This document shows positions 50,540 to 61,800 of a stretch of DNA of 64,000 nt, one piece after another. Numbering within the stretch: position 1 is the stretch's first letter; every line of letters starts with the position of its first letter. Source of the DNA: Bordetella sp. LUAb4 (GTDB lineage: Bacteria > Pseudomonadota > Gammaproteobacteria > Burkholderiales > Burkholderiaceae_B). Where the stretch lies: the NCBI RefSeq assembly GCF_021325795.1, contig NZ_JAHPZX010000007.1, positions 186,001 to 250,000 on the forward strand. Reading direction: 5' to 3'. The notes beneath the pieces were generated by a model. The model was given only the letters and a program-made list of their open reading frames with translations. It did not search any database and had not been told where the DNA came from. Made by a program: the position numbers and the translations under genes.

Positions 50540-52680
50540 GCGAGCCCCCGACGTGCCGTTTCGATGGCATCCACGCGCTTCGCCACGCCAGGGTCTTCGA
50601 AGAATCGCGCCGCGTCCACGTCCAGCCTGCGCCGCCAGTTCGGATGGGTATCTATGGTGCCGGGCAGATTGGGTTGTTCCTCCAAGCCCAGCAGATCTTC
50701 CAGCGGCACCAGCATCAAGGGCACGGGCGCGCTGGCGACGAAGCGCAGCACCGCTTCGATGGGCGCATCGGCGGGCGGCGCTTCCGGCTGGTCGTGGCCG
50801 ATGCAGCCCGCTTCGCGCAAGGCCTGCCACAGCGCGCCGCGATCCCGTTCCCGCTCCTGCAGCAGGGACTCGCTGGTTTCGCCCTGGCCGAGCAGTTGCA
50901 GACGGTCGCGCCAGCCGACCTCTGTCCCGCGCCACCAGCCGACGATGGTGGGCAGGTCGTGCGTGGTCGTCGTGGCAATGGCGGCGCCGGGCCAATGGCG
51001 CGGCTGCTGGAAGGGCGCGGGATTGCCGGCCCAGCCATCGCGTTGGAACCAGAGCACATCCATGCCCAGCATGCCAACCTGTTCGATGCGGTGGTTGAAG
51101 CCATCGGGTACGGTGCCCAGGTTCTCGCCGATGATCAGCGCCCGATGGCGCCAGGCTTCCAGCGCCACCAGACGCAGCATGTCGTCCAGCGGATAACGCA
51201 GATAGGCGCCGTCCTTGGCCGACGCCCCCTGCGGCACCAGCCACATGCGGGCCAGGCCCAGTACGTGATCGATGCGCAGGCCGCCGGTATGGACCAGAGC
51301 CGCGCGTAGCATCTCGATGAAGGCCGCATAGCCAGTCAGGTGCAAGGCGCGTGGCGAGAAAGCGGTCAAGCCCCAGCACTGGCCCAGAGGATTGTAGAGA
51401 TCGGGCGGCGCGCCGGGCGACAGGCCTTCGAGGATGTCGGCCTGACGGCTCCAGGCATGGCTGCCGCCGGGATCCGTGCCGACCGCCAGGTCGCCGATCA
51501 GGCCGATGCCCATGCCGGCCGCGCGTGCCGCCTGCTGGGCGCCGGCTAATCCTTGCGCGGCGAGCCATTGCAAAAAGATGTGGAAGGCGATGTCGCGCTC
51601 ATGCGCATGGGCATAGGCGCGCACGCCAGCACCGGTGGGATCGCGCAGATCGGCCGGCCAGTGGCGCCAGTCGGTGGCGTCGCCCAGCGGCGGCAGATGG
51701 CGCGCGTGCAGGGCTTCGAAACGGGCATGGCTTTCCAGGGCCTCGCCGCCGGCGATGCGGAAACGGGTGAAAGCGTCCTGCAGGTCGCTATGGGCGTCGT
51801 CGCGAAAATCGTCGTACATGCGGCGCAGTATTTTCACGCGCAGGCGGGCGACACCGGGCCAATCGATCAGGGACAGGCCGTCCAGGCGCAAGGCCTCGTC
51901 GCCCAGGCCCACACCGCTCAGCGCCTTGCCCAGCGCGGCGTCGCCCAGCACCGCGGCGGGATCGATGTAGAGACTGTTGAGAAACAGGCGGCTGGAGGGG
52001 CCGTAAGGACTGTAGCGCCCAGGATCGGCGGTGAACATCGCATGCACGGGGCTGATGGCCAAGGCCGACGCGCCGCGCTGGCCGGCCGCGCCCGCCAGGC
52101 GCGCGAGTGCGGTGAAGTCACCGATGCCGGCGGCCTGAGCCGGATCGCCGCCATGGTCACGGCGCAGGCTGTACAACTGGGCGGAAACACCCCATGCGCG
52201 CGGATGTTCAGTCTCCAGCAGTTCGGCGACGCCGGGGCTGCGCGCAGGCACCACCGCTACGTTACGGCGCCAGGTATCGGTCTCCAGGACGTAGTAGCCC
52301 GGGGTGTCGATAGCAGGCAGCCGGGTGCGCCCGTCGCCGCTGTCGTGGGCGGCCACGGTACGCTGTTCGCCGTCCTCGCCCAGCAGCAGATAAGTGGTAT
52401 CCGGACGCGCTTCGAATTCAACCGGCGCGCCGGCGTCGACGATCAACAAGCCGGGGTCCTGCCGGGATTCTTCGCGCAAGCGCGCGGCGCTTTCGTGGAT
52501 CTGCGCGGCGTCGCCCGCCGGCAGTCCCAGCGCGCCGAGCATGGTGCGCAGCACGTCGTCGGCGACGCGGCGCGGCTGGCCACGTGCGTCCACCCAGTCC
52601 ACGGCGATGGCGGCTTGCGACGCCAGTGCGGCCAGGTCGGCGGAAACCGAAGCCGAACCATCGATGCCAGAGGTAGTCAT
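50536..52680 (-). CDS. malQ: 4-alpha-glucanotransferase (MalQ)
   Basis: A 714-residue GH77 amylomaltase. YSPYGPSSRLFLNSLYIDPAA (about 215-235; quoted in part: YSPYGPSSRLFLNSLYID) is the typical substrate loop. The nucleophile Asp is in GLRIDHVLGLARMW and the acid Glu in IIGENLGTVPDG. TTHDLPTIVGWWRG follows. It disproportionates malto-oligosaccharides and so supplies chains for TreY and GlgE. The ATG at 52680 is chosen over an upstream in-frame start at 52740. It is placed between treZ and treY. Confidence 0.95.
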   Translation of the reverse strand: MTTSGIDGSASVSADLAALASQAAIAVDWVDARGQPRRVADDVLRTMLGALGLPAGDAAQIHESAARLREESRQDPGLLIVDAGAPVEFEARPDTTYLLLGEDGEQRTVAAHDSGDGRTRLPAIDTPGYYVLETDTWRRNVAVVPARSPGVAELLETEHPRAWGVSAQLYSLRRDHGGDPAQAAGIGDFTALARLAGAAGQRGASALAISPVHAMFTADPGRYSPYGPSSRLFLNSLYIDPAAVLGDAALGKALSGVGLGDEALRLDGLSLIDWPGVARLRVKILRRMYDDFRDDAHSDLQDAFTRFRIAGGEALESHARFEALHARHLPPLGDATDWRHWPADLRDPTGAGVRAYAHAHERDIAFHIFLQWLAAQGLAGAQQAARAAGMGIGLIGDLAVGTDPGGSHAWSRQADILEGLSPGAPPDLYNPLGQCWGLTAFSPRALHLTGYAAFIEMLRAALVHTGGLRIDHVLGLARMWLVPQGASAKDGAYLRYPLDDMLRLVALEAWRHRALIIGENLGTVPDGFNHRIEQVGMLGMDVLWFQRDGWAGNPAPFQQPRHWPGAAIATTTTHDLPTIVGWWRGTEVGWRDRLQLLGQGETSESLLQERERDRGALWQALREAGCIGHDQPEAPPADAPIEAVLRFVASAPVPLMLVPLEDLLGLEEQPNLPGTIDTHPNWRRRLDVDAARFFEDPGVAKRVDAIETARRGLA

Positions 52681-52702
52681 GCGGATTCCTTTCTGTCCAG
52701 CG

Positions 52703-54499
52703 TCATGCGGGAGTCTGCAGCAGGGCGATGGTGCAGCCATGCCACAACAGGCCTTCGTACAGTGCCGCGCCCGCGCCGGCTTCGCTTTCGTACAGCACGG
52801 TCTGATCGATCAAGTCGACCTGCAACCAGTCCGGGCGCAGGTCGACAGTGCCCAGATTGGTGTACAGGGAAAGAATAGCGCCATCTCCCAGACTCCATTG
52901 CGCCACCACGCCGCGCATCCCCAGCACGTGCGAGCCAAGCGCGCGGGCGCCATCCAGGCGGGGGACGATCTGGTGCTGGCGCAGCGTCAGTAGTTCGGTA
53001 TAGGTCGCCAGTACAGCGTCATCGGCTGGTGCTTCATAAGGGTTGGACTTGCTGTAGGTAGCGGGCTCGTTAGGGTCCGGGATGCGTTCGCGCGTGGCAG
53101 GATTGGCGAAAGCACGGAAGTGCTGGAACTCCTTGCGCCGGCCGTCGCGCACCGCCTGGGCCAACTCGGCATTGGCGTGGTCGGTGAAATAGAGAAAGGG
53201 CGTGGCGGCTCCGCGCTCCTCGCCCATGAAAATCAAGGGAATCTGCGGCGTCAGAAGTTGCAGCGCGACCGCGGCCTTCATCACCCGCGCATCGCGCACC
53301 AACGGGGCCAGCCGTTCACCCAGCGCGCGATTGCCGGTCTGGTCGTGGTTCTGCAGGAACAGCACGAACGCGGTGGGCGGCAGCAGGTTGCTGCGCTCCC
53401 CGCGTCGCTCGCCCCCCCGATGGCGCGAAGGCTGGCCCTGGTAGACGAAACCTTCGGTCAGGGCGCGCGCCAGGCGCTGGGCGGGAAGCTCGGCATAGTC
53501 TTCGTAATAGCCTTCGTTTTCGCCGGTCAGCAGATGGTGCAGCACGTGGTGGGCGTCATCATTCCACTGGGCGTCGTAACCATGCTGCAGGGGATGCACC
53601 TGGTTGTCGTCATTCTCCAGCACAAGGTGGACATGGCGTTCGGGGTCGACACGCGCCCGCACGAAGGCTGCCATTTCCTCCAGCCAGCCGACGTCCTTGA
53701 TGGCATGCACGGCGTCCAGGCGCAGGCCGTCGAAGCGATACTCGGTGAGCCAGTACAGCGCATTCTCGGCATAATACTGGCGCACTTGCGGCCGCCGGAA
53801 ATCGATGGCCGCGCCCCAAGGCGTCTGCAGGTCCTCGCGGAAAAAGTCCGCGGCATAGGCGTTCAGATAATTGCCGTCGGGGCCGAAGTGGTTGTAGACG
53901 ACGTCCAGGAACACCATCATGTTCAGGCCGTGAGCCGTGTCGATCAGACGCCGCAGGTCGTCCGGCTCGCCATAGGCGCGGTCGGGCGCATAGGGCAGCA
54001 CGCCGTCGTAGCCCCAATTGCGCTGGCCGGGAAAATCGGCGATGGGCATCAGCTCGACCGCCGTGATGCCCAAGGCCGCGAGCTCCGGCAAGCGGGCCTC
54101 GATACCGGCATAGCCGCCCGCCAGACCGGGGTGGAGTTCGTAGAGAACGGTTTCTTTCCAGGGCCGTCCGCGCCAGTCGGGATGGCGCCAGGCATAGGCG
54201 GCGCCGGGTTCGACCACGACACTGTCATCGTGCACATCGTGGGCCTGCAGGCGCGAGGCGGGATCAGGCACGGCCAGGTCGGGACCCACGCGGTAGCGAT
54301 AACGCGTGCCCGCCGGGCAGGCAACGTCGATTTCATAAAAACCATGGGCGGCGGCGCGCATGCCGAGCGGCTCGCTGCCGGCGATTTCCAGGCTGACGCC
54401 GTTGCGCGCATTGGGCGCCCACAGGCGAAAGCGGGTCTGGCCGTCAGGCAGGCGCACCGCGCCGTAGCTGAAGGAAACGGCGGGAACCGGGGAATTCAT
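52703..54499 (-). CDS. treZ: Malto-oligosyltrehalose trehalohydrolase (TreZ)
   Basis: A 598-residue GH13 enzyme. A CBM48-like N-terminal domain (FRLWAPNARNGVSLEI, about 23-38) is followed by the barrel. [14 protein letters not shown] has the nucleophile Asp, HLVLENDDN the acid Glu, and YDAQWNDDAHHVLHHLLTGE is the TreZ signature. The ATG at 54499 overlaps the glgX stop as ATGA and has AAGGAGCATTC as ribosome site. It cleaves the alpha-1,4 bond next to the trehalose end made by TreY, releasing trehalose. Length is normal. Confidence 0.95.
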   Translation of the reverse strand: MNSPVPAVSFSYGAVRLPDGQTRFRLWAPNARNGVSLEIAGSEPLGMRAAAHGFYEIDVACPAGTRYRYRVGPDLAVPDPASRLQAHDVHDDSVVVEPGAAYAWRHPDWRGRPWKETVLYELHPGLAGGYAGIEARLPELAALGITAVELMPIADFPGQRNWGYDGVLPYAPDRAYGEPDDLRRLIDTAHGLNMMVFLDVVYNHFGPDGNYLNAYAADFFREDLQTPWGAAIDFRRPQVRQYYAENALYWLTEYRFDGLRLDAVHAIKDVGWLEEMAAFVRARVDPERHVHLVLENDDNQVHPLQHGYDAQWNDDAHHVLHHLLTGENEGYYEDYAELPAQRLARALTEGFVYQGQPSRHRGGERRGERSNLLPPTAFVLFLQNHDQTGNRALGERLAPLVRDARVMKAAVALQLLTPQIPLIFMGEERGAATPFLYFTDHANAELAQAVRDGRRKEFQHFRAFANPATRERIPDPNEPATYSKSNPYEAPADDAVLATYTELLTLRQHQIVPRLDGARALGSHVLGMRGVVAQWSLGDGAILSLYTNLGTVDLRPDWLQVDLIDQTVLYESEAGAGAALYEGLLWHGCTIALLQTPA

Positions 54500-56607
54500 G
54501 AATGCTCCTTGGAGCGCGGTACGCCGCTGAAGAGGGCGATGCCATGCGCGTGCAGATTGAAATGGTGGCCGTGCACCTGTTCAGCAGGCGCGGTCGGCCG
54601 GGTGGAGTCCAAGAGCATGCGCCATGCCGTACCCTCGTCGGGCAGCACGAAAACTTCGTCGCTATTGCCGCCGTTGAGCAGGGTCAGGGTGATGTCCATC
54701 CCTTGTTCCGTGGCGACCATGCGCCGCACGGCCAAGGCGCGGCCTTCGACGTCGTGCCAGGCGTGGGCGGACATGGGTTGCCCATCGATATCGAACCAGG
54801 TAATACCCTCTTTGCCCGGCGCGACTTCCTGCCGGCCGTTCTTGTAATTGTTGACGCGCAGGCTGGGATGATTGCGCCGCGCGGCCACCAGGCGGCCGAC
54901 GAAATCGATCAAGGCCCGGCCATCGGTGCTGGCGGCCTGTTGCCAATCGAGCCAGGACACCGTGTTGTCCTGGCAGTAGGCGTTGTTATTCCCTTGCTGG
55001 CTATTGCCGAACTCGTCGCCCGCCAGCAGCATGGGCGTCCCATAGGACAGAAAGGTCGATGCCAGCAGAGAGCGCTGCACACGGCCGCGCATTTCCAGGA
55101 TATAGGAATCGTCGGTGGTACCTTCCACGCCCCAGTTGTGGCTGTAGTCGTTGCTGTGGCCGTCGCGGTTGCCTTCGAGATTGGCCTCGTTGTACTTGCG
55201 TTCGTAAGAGACCACATCGCGGGTGGTGAAGCCGTCGTGCGATGCCACGAAATTGACGGAGGCCCAGGGCCGGCGGTGGCGCCGGTCGAACAGGTCGCTG
55301 GAGCCGGCCAGGCGTTCCGCCATTTCACCGCGCTGGCCGGCGTCGCCACGCCAGAATTTACGTGTGCTATCGCGGAATTTGTCGTTCCATTCCGCGAAGC
55401 CGGGCGGCTGGCGTCCCAATTGATAGCCATCGGGACCGATGTCCCAGGGTTCGGAGATCAGCTTCAGGCGTGACAGCGTCGGGTCCTGCAGGATGGCGTC
55501 GAAGAATCCCGCACCCGGGTCGAAACCATGGCCTTCGCGGCCCAGCGTGACACCAAGGTCGAAGCGGAAGCCATCCACCCGGTAGGTCTCGGTCCAGTGG
55601 CGCAGCGAGTCCATCACCATCTGCAGCACGCGTGGATGCGACAGGTTGACCGTATTGCCGCAGCCAGTGTCGTTGATGTAGTGGCGCTCGTCGCCGGGAA
55701 TCAGGCGGTAGTAGCTGGCATTATCCAGGCCGCGCCAGGACAGCGTCGGGCCGGTCTGGTCGCCTTCACAGGTGTGGTTGTAGACGACATCCAGGATGAC
55801 TTCGATGCCGGCGGCCTGCAGGCGCCGGATCGCCATCCGCAAGTCGTTGGGGCCGCCATTACGCAAATAGGCGGGTTCGGGCGCGAAATAGGACAGCGTG
55901 CTGTAGCCCCAGTAGTTGCCCAACTGCTTTTCCACCAGGAACTTGTCCTGCAGGAACGCTTGCACCGGCAGCAGTTCCAGGGCAGTGACGCCTATTTTGT
56001 GCAAATGCTCGATGAAGCGCGGATCGGCCAGCGCTGCCACCGTGCCGCGCAGATGCGTGCGCACGTCCTCGCGCTGCATCGAAACGCCGCGCACGTGGGC
56101 CTCATAGATGACCGTGTGTTCCCAGGCCGTGGGCGAGCGCCGCCGCTCGCCCCAATGGAAGGCGTTGTCGGTGACCACCGCCTTGGGCATGGCGGGAGCG
56201 CTGTCGCGCCGGTCTATGGTCAGGTCGCCGCGCGCGCCACCCACGCGATAGCCGAACAACACGTCGGACCAGCGCGGCGGGCCGGTCAGCTCGGCGGCGT
56301 AGGGGTCCAGCAGCAGCTTGTGCGGATTGAAGCGATGACCGTTCTTGGGATCGTAGGGGCCGTGAGCGCGGTAGCCGTAGACCAGGCCCGGTGCCGCATC
56401 AGGCAAATAGCCGTGCCAGATTTCATCGGTGCACTCCGGCAAGGGCATGCGCTGCAGTTCCTTGCGGCCCCGTTCGTCGAAGATACACAGATCGATGCGG
56501 CTGGCGTTGGCGGAAAACACCGCGAAGTTGACGCCCAGGCCATCGCTGGTGGCGCCCAGCGGGTAAGGACGGCCGGGGGCGAGCCTGTCGGGAAGCACGC
56601 CGGACAT
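54496..56607 (-). CDS. glgX: Glycogen debranching enzyme (GlgX)
   Basis: A 703-residue isoamylase-type GH13 enzyme. The N-terminal CBM48 domain (NFAVFSANASRIDLCIFDERG, about 27-47; quoted in part: FAVFSANASRIDLCIFDERG) is followed by the barrel. VDGFRFDLGVTLGR holds the nucleophile Asp and LISEPWDIGPDGYQLG the acid Glu. MLLAGDEFGNSQQGNNNAYCQDN (quoted in part: LLAGDEFGNSQQGNNNAYCQ) is diagnostic. It cleaves alpha-1,6 branches of short-chain glycogen. It starts six bases after glgB ends, inside the same operon. Confidence 0.95.
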   Translation of the reverse strand: MSGVLPDRLAPGRPYPLGATSDGLGVNFAVFSANASRIDLCIFDERGRKELQRMPLPECTDEIWHGYLPDAAPGLVYGYRAHGPYDPKNGHRFNPHKLLLDPYAAELTGPPRWSDVLFGYRVGGARGDLTIDRRDSAPAMPKAVVTDNAFHWGERRRSPTAWEHTVIYEAHVRGVSMQREDVRTHLRGTVAALADPRFIEHLHKIGVTALELLPVQAFLQDKFLVEKQLGNYWGYSTLSYFAPEPAYLRNGGPNDLRMAIRRLQAAGIEVILDVVYNHTCEGDQTGPTLSWRGLDNASYYRLIPGDERHYINDTGCGNTVNLSHPRVLQMVMDSLRHWTETYRVDGFRFDLGVTLGREGHGFDPGAGFFDAILQDPTLSRLKLISEPWDIGPDGYQLGRQPPGFAEWNDKFRDSTRKFWRGDAGQRGEMAERLAGSSDLFDRRHRRPWASVNFVASHDGFTTRDVVSYERKYNEANLEGNRDGHSNDYSHNWGVEGTTDDSYILEMRGRVQRSLLASTFLSYGTPMLLAGDEFGNSQQGNNNAYCQDNTVSWLDWQQAASTDGRALIDFVGRLVAARRNHPSLRVNNYKNGRQEVAPGKEGITWFDIDGQPMSAHAWHDVEGRALAVRRMVATEQGMDITLTLLNGGNSDEVFVLPDEGTAWRMLLDSTRPTAPAEQVHGHHFNLHAHGIALFSGVPRSKEHS

Positions 56608-56613
56608 GTACCT

Positions 56614-58878
56614 TTATCCTTCGAGTTGGAAGATCACCGTGGCAAGGGGAGGGAGCGTGAGCGACAAGGATTGTTCGCGACCGTGCGCGGGGATGGGATC
56701 CGTATTGCGGCCCCCGCCATTGCCCACGCCGGAGCCGCCGTAGTCGGCCGCATCGGTATTGATGCGTTCGCGCCACCAGCCACCGCGCGGCACGCCGATG
56801 CGATAGTCGTCGCGCGGCACCGGGGTCAAATTGCTGACCGCCAGGACCAGGGCGTCGCCATCGCGTCGCAGGAAGGCGATCACGCTATTGACATAGTCGT
56901 CGCCGATGACCCATTCGAAGCCGCTGGGATCGTTGTCATGGCGATGCAGCGCCGGCACGTCGGCATAGACGTGGTTGAGGTCGCGCATCAGCTTCTGCAC
57001 GCCGCGATGCAGCCCATCGTCCAGCGCGGCCCAGTCCAGCGAAGCATCGTGGTTCCATTCCCGTTCCTGGGCGATTTCCCCGCCCATGAACAGCAGTTTC
57101 TTGCCGGGATGGCTCCACATGAAGCCGTAGTAGGCACGCAGATTGGCGTGGCGCTGCCAGCGGTCGCCGGGCATCTTGTTCAGCAACGAGCCTTTGCCGT
57201 GCACCACCTCGTCGTGCGACAGCGGCAGGATGAATCGTTCCGAATACGCGTAGACCATGCCGAAGGTCATGTCGTTATGGTGGTAGCGCCGATGCACGGG
57301 GTCGTTTTCCATATAACGCAGCGTGTCGTGCATCCAGCCCATATTCCATTTATAGGAAAAGCCCAGGCCGCCTTCTTCGACTGGCGCCGATACGCCGGGC
57401 CAGGCGGTGGATTCTTCCGCTATGGTGATGGCGCCGGGGCACAGGCGATGCACGGTCGCATTCATGTCGCGCAGGAAATCGACCGCTTCCAGATTCTCTC
57501 TGCCGCCGTGGCGGTTGGGTATCCACTCGCCGGCCTTGCGGCTGTAGTCGCGGTACAGCATGGACGCCACGGCATCCACGCGCAGCCCATCGATGTGATA
57601 ACGGCGCACCCATTCCAGGGCGCTAGCCACCATGAAGTTACGCACTTCCGTGCGGCCCAGGTTGTAGATCAGCGTGTTCCAGTCGGGGTGGAAGCCTTCG
57701 CGCGGATCCTGGTATTCATACAGCGCGGTGCCGTCGAAATGGGCCAGGCCATGGGTATCGGTGGGGAAGTGGGCCGGCACCCAGTCCAGGATGACCGCCA
57801 GGTCCGCCGCGTGGCAAGCGTCGATGAAGGCGGCGAAATCATGCGGCGTGCCGTAGCGCGCGGTGGGGGCGAACACGCCTAGCGGCTGATAGCCCCAGGA
57901 ACCGCCAAAGGGATGCTCCATGATGGGCATCAATTCCAGATGGGTGTAGCCCAGGTCGCGCGCATAAGGCACCAGGCGCGTGGCCAACTGGCGCCACACG
58001 CATTCGCCATTGTCATTGCCGTTGTCATTGCCGCTCCGGGGCAGCCAGGAACCCGCATGGACTTCGTAGACGGAGATGGGCGCGTCCTGGGCCTGGCGCG
58101 CGCCGCGCTGTGCCATCCACGCGTCGTCGGACCAGGTGAAGGGCGTGGGATCGGGCACGATGGACGCGGTCGCGGGCGGTGCCTCGGTCTGGCGGGCCAG
58201 TGGGTCCGCCTTCAGCGGCAACAGGTTGCCTTCGATGCCGACGATTTCATATTTGTAGCGCGCCCCGGCTTCCAGGCGGGGAATGAATATCTCCCACACG
58301 CCCGCGCTATGCCGCAAGCGCATGGCGTGGCGGCGGCCGTCCCAGGAATTGAAATCGCCCACCACGGACACGCGCCGCGCATTGGGTGCCCAGACGGCGA
58401 AGCGCACGCCGCGCACGCCGTCGATCTCCATGACATGGGATCCCAGGCATTCGGCCAGGTCTTCGTGACGGCCTTCGGAGATCAAATGCAGGTCCAGGTC
58501 ACCCAGCAGCGCGCCGAAGGCATACGGATCTTCCGTGATCTGCTCACCCGTGGGCCATTGGATACGCAGGCGGTAGGCCGACGGCTGGCCGGGTCTAAGA
58601 GCGTCCAAGCGGCTGTCGATGAGGCCGGAGAACATGCCGTGACGGATAGGCGTGAGAGGAATTTGCCTGTCATCCTTGCCCAGCAGCAGGGTGACCTGCT
58701 CGGCATCCGGCACCAGGACGCGCACCCAACTGCGCGAGCCGTCGGCATGCGGTCCCAAAACGTGGAAAGGATCAGCGTGGCGGCCGGCCAGTAGATCGTC
58801 CAGCGCGTCGTGCGCGCCGTGGTCGACGGGCGTGCCGGCTGGGTTGGCACCGGGGGAGGACGAAGAGCCGGAAGTCAT
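56614..58878 (-). CDS. glgB: 1,4-alpha-glucan branching enzyme (GlgB)
   Basis: A 754-residue GH13 branching enzyme: an N-terminal domain (about 20-115), CBM48 ([20 protein letters not shown]), the barrel with [21 protein letters not shown] (nucleophile Asp; quoted in part: [18 protein letters not shown]) and [12 protein letters not shown] (acid Glu), and a C-terminal beta domain. A short NDNGNDNG repeat near residue 290 (58007-58030) sits in a loop. The ATG at 58878 has CAGGAAAATGATTTC before it; a TTG start at 58899 would overlap treS but lacks a good site. It branches the linear glucan made by GlgE. Confidence 0.95.
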   Translation of the reverse strand: MTSGSSSSPGANPAGTPVDHGAHDALDDLLAGRHADPFHVLGPHADGSRSWVRVLVPDAEQVTLLLGKDDRQIPLTPIRHGMFSGLIDSRLDALRPGQPSAYRLRIQWPTGEQITEDPYAFGALLGDLDLHLISEGRHEDLAECLGSHVMEIDGVRGVRFAVWAPNARRVSVVGDFNSWDGRRHAMRLRHSAGVWEIFIPRLEAGARYKYEIVGIEGNLLPLKADPLARQTEAPPATASIVPDPTPFTWSDDAWMAQRGARQAQDAPISVYEVHAGSWLPRSGNDNGNDNGECVWRQLATRLVPYARDLGYTHLELMPIMEHPFGGSWGYQPLGVFAPTARYGTPHDFAAFIDACHAADLAVILDWVPAHFPTDTHGLAHFDGTALYEYQDPREGFHPDWNTLIYNLGRTEVRNFMVASALEWVRRYHIDGLRVDAVASMLYRDYSRKAGEWIPNRHGGRENLEAVDFLRDMNATVHRLCPGAITIAEESTAWPGVSAPVEEGGLGFSYKWNMGWMHDTLRYMENDPVHRRYHHNDMTFGMVYAYSERFILPLSHDEVVHGKGSLLNKMPGDRWQRHANLRAYYGFMWSHPGKKLLFMGGEIAQEREWNHDASLDWAALDDGLHRGVQKLMRDLNHVYADVPALHRHDNDPSGFEWVIGDDYVNSVIAFLRRDGDALVLAVSNLTPVPRDDYRIGVPRGGWWRERINTDAADYGGSGVGNGGGRNTDPIPAHGREQSLSLTLPPLATVIFQLEG
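58007..58030 (-). repeat. In-frame 12-base repeat (two units) inside glgB
   Basis: Units 58007-58018 and 58019-58030 differ at one base (CCATTGTCATTG and CCGTTGTCATTG) and encode NDNG-NDNG in a surface loop of the branching enzyme. A similar short Asn/Asp repeat occurs in the thioesterase gene. Confidence 0.7.
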
Positions 58879-58895
58879 GAAATCATTTTCCTGAA

Positions 58896-61800
58896 TCAAA
58901 TATTGGGCGTGGCGGTGCTGTCATGCGACAGCAGGCGGGCAGCCAGGGTCGTCAGTCCGGCAAGCGGGATGCCCACCCAGTCGGGGCGGTGCGAAGCTTC
59001 ATAGCGGACTTCATAGGCGGCCTTTTCGATCAGGGCCAGATCGATCAAGGGTAGCTCGACTGCAGGGACTATCCAAGGATGTTCGGTGAAGTGCGCCACT
59101 TCGCGGTAGCCCGCCAGGAAGGCTTCGCCAGCCGTCACCCGGAAGCGCTCGATGAGCCCCAGGCGCCGCGTTTGCAATTGCTGCTCGGCGTTTTGCCCAT
59201 CGCCGCTGCTTTCTTCCGAGTGGCCCTTACCCTTGCCCGCGCCGTCCGCCAGGGTGGCTGCCGCGTAGTCAAAGGAGCGCAGCAAGCCGGCGACGTCGCG
59301 CACCGCGCTGGTCTTGGCGCGCCGCTCTTCCAGCGTGCGGGCGGGTTCGCCTTCGAAGTCGATCAGGTAGGCGTCGCCTTGCCCCGCCAGCACCTGGCCC
59401 AGGTGGAAGTCGCCGTGGATACGGATGTGCAGCGTGTCTTCTTCATTGGCGGCCAGGTCCTGCACCACCTTGACCAGTGCGTCGCGGTGCTCGGCCAGCC
59501 AGGAGGCGCGTTCGACATTGCCGGCATCCAGGCGTCCCAGATTGGCCTTGAGCGTGGCCAGGCCCTGGTCGAGCATGGCGATGACGTCCTTGGCGCGCTT
59601 CTCGGCATCCTTGCGTGTCGCCCGGTGGGGCGCGAAGGCGGGGTCGTCGGTGGGCAGGGCCAGGGCGGCATGCAATTCGCCCAGACGCTTGCCCATGATG
59701 TGGGCGAAATTGATGTAGCCGCGCAGGTCTTCGTCGTAGTCCTCGGCGCTTTCCGCCGTCAACGCGGCTGCTTCCAGGACGCGCTTCAGGTAGTTCAGCG
59801 TCCAGGTCCAGGCATCGCCCTGGTTGGTGATCGTCTGATGCATCAAGGCCAGCGTGTGTGGCGTGCCATCCTCATCGATGCGCTGGATCTCGCCCAACAG
59901 CGGCGCACCGTTGGCATAACCGACTTCGGTCAGGCGGCGGGTCATCTCGGCTTCCGGATGCACACCGGGAACGATGCGGCGCAGCAGCTTGAGCATCATG
60001 ATGCCGCCCAGCGTGACCGAACTATTGGATTGTTCGCCCGTGAACCACTTGACCTCGGCGTCGGCCGGCAGCTCGATCTTGTTCAGAGTGGGCTCGCCGC
60101 GGAAGTGCAGCACCGCGGGCGGGTGCGCTTGCGGCACGGGAATCTTGAGATTGTCGCGCAGGCCTTGCACCAAGGTTTGGATGAAGGACGGCAGCGTATA
60201 GGCATCGGTGACGAAGCCCATTTCGGCGGCGCGGCGCACGCGCGCCAGCGCATATTGCTGCGCCATGGGCGGCATGGTTTCGCCCCAGATCAGCGCCACC
60301 GGCAACAGGAAGCGCGCTGGCTTGCCTTCGAAATCCACCTGGATCTCGGTGATGAAGCATTCGTGGTCGGCGCCCTTGATCTGCGCCGCGTAGGCCGCCT
60401 GGGCCATCTGCACCTTGCGGTCCTTCGGGTACCAGCGCTGGCGCGCCAGGTACATGGGCAGCACGTCCTGGCGCAGCGAGCGCACGGCGCCCTCGGTCAA
60501 CTCGTAGCCGGTACGGCCGCGCAGCACCAGGGTGTAGTACTCCGGCATGCGTTCGGGATGGGTGGCGTGCCACTCCGGCGGCGAGGCGCTGTCGCTGAGG
60601 TCGAACCAATAAAAGCCATACGGCGGCAAGGTAAGCAGATACGTCAGCTCGCCGATGGCGGGAAAGGGCGTGCCGCCCAGCAATTCCACCGGCACGCGGC
60701 CCTTCAGGGAAGACAGGTCCAGCTCTACCGGCTGCGAGGCGCGCGACAGGTTGGCGACACACAGGATGGTGGTGTCTTCGTGTTCGCGCAGATAAGCCAG
60801 GATGTTGCGATTGCCCGGAAACAGGAAGCGCAGCGTGCCGCGACCGAAGGCCTGGGTCTTGGCGCGGGTGGCCAGCATGCGGCGCGACCAGTTCAGCAGC
60901 GAATGCGGATCGCGTTGCTGCGCTTCCACGTTGACGGCCTCGTAGCCGTACAAGGGGCCCATGAGCGACGGTAGCGGCAGGCGCTCCGGATCGGCGCGCG
61001 AAAACCCGCCATTGCGGTCGGGCGACCATTGCATGGGAGTACGCACGCCATCACGGTCGCCCAGGTGGATGTTGTCGCCCATGCCCAGTTCGTCGCCGTA
61101 ATAGATCACGGGCGTGCCGGGCATGGACAGCAGCAGGCTGTTCATCAATTCGATGCGGCGGCGGTCACGTTCCATCAAGGGCGCCAGCCGGCGGCGGATC
61201 CCCAGGTTGATGCGCGCGCGCCGATCGGCCGCGTACGTGTCCCACAGGTAGTCGCGTTCGTTGCTGGTGACCATTTCCAGCGTCAGCTCATCGTGGTTGC
61301 GCAGGAAGATGGCCCACTGGCAGGTGTCCGGAATATCCGGTGTCTGCCGCATGATGTCGGTGATGGGGAAGCGGTCTTCCCGCGCGATGGCCATGTACAT
61401 GCGCGGCATCAGCGGGAAGTTGAAAGACATATGGCACTCGTCGCCCTGGCCAAAATATTCCTGCGCGTCCTCGGGCCACTGATTGGCTTCGGCCAGCAGC
61501 ATGCGGCCGGGATATTCGGCGTCCAGCTGCGCGCGGATCTTCTTCAGCACCGCGTGCGTTTCCGGCAGGTTCTCGTTGTTCGTACCTTCGCGTTCGACCA
61601 GGTAGGGCACGGCGTCCAGCCGCAGGCCGTCGACGCCGAGATCCAGCCAATAGCGCATGACGCTGATGACTTCCTTCAGCACCTGTGGGTTGTCGAAATT
61701 CAAATCGGGCTGGTGCGAATAGAAGCGATGCCAGAAGTAGGCGCCCGCCACCGGGTCCCAGGTCCAGTTGGACTTTTCCGTATCGAGAAAAATGATGCGG

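Noticed and set aside
50536-51568. In-frame N-terminal extension of treY to about 1299 codons
   Set aside because: The extension overlaps malQ in another frame, has no GH13 features, and the ATG at 50539 overlaps the malQ stop, as expected for coupled genes.
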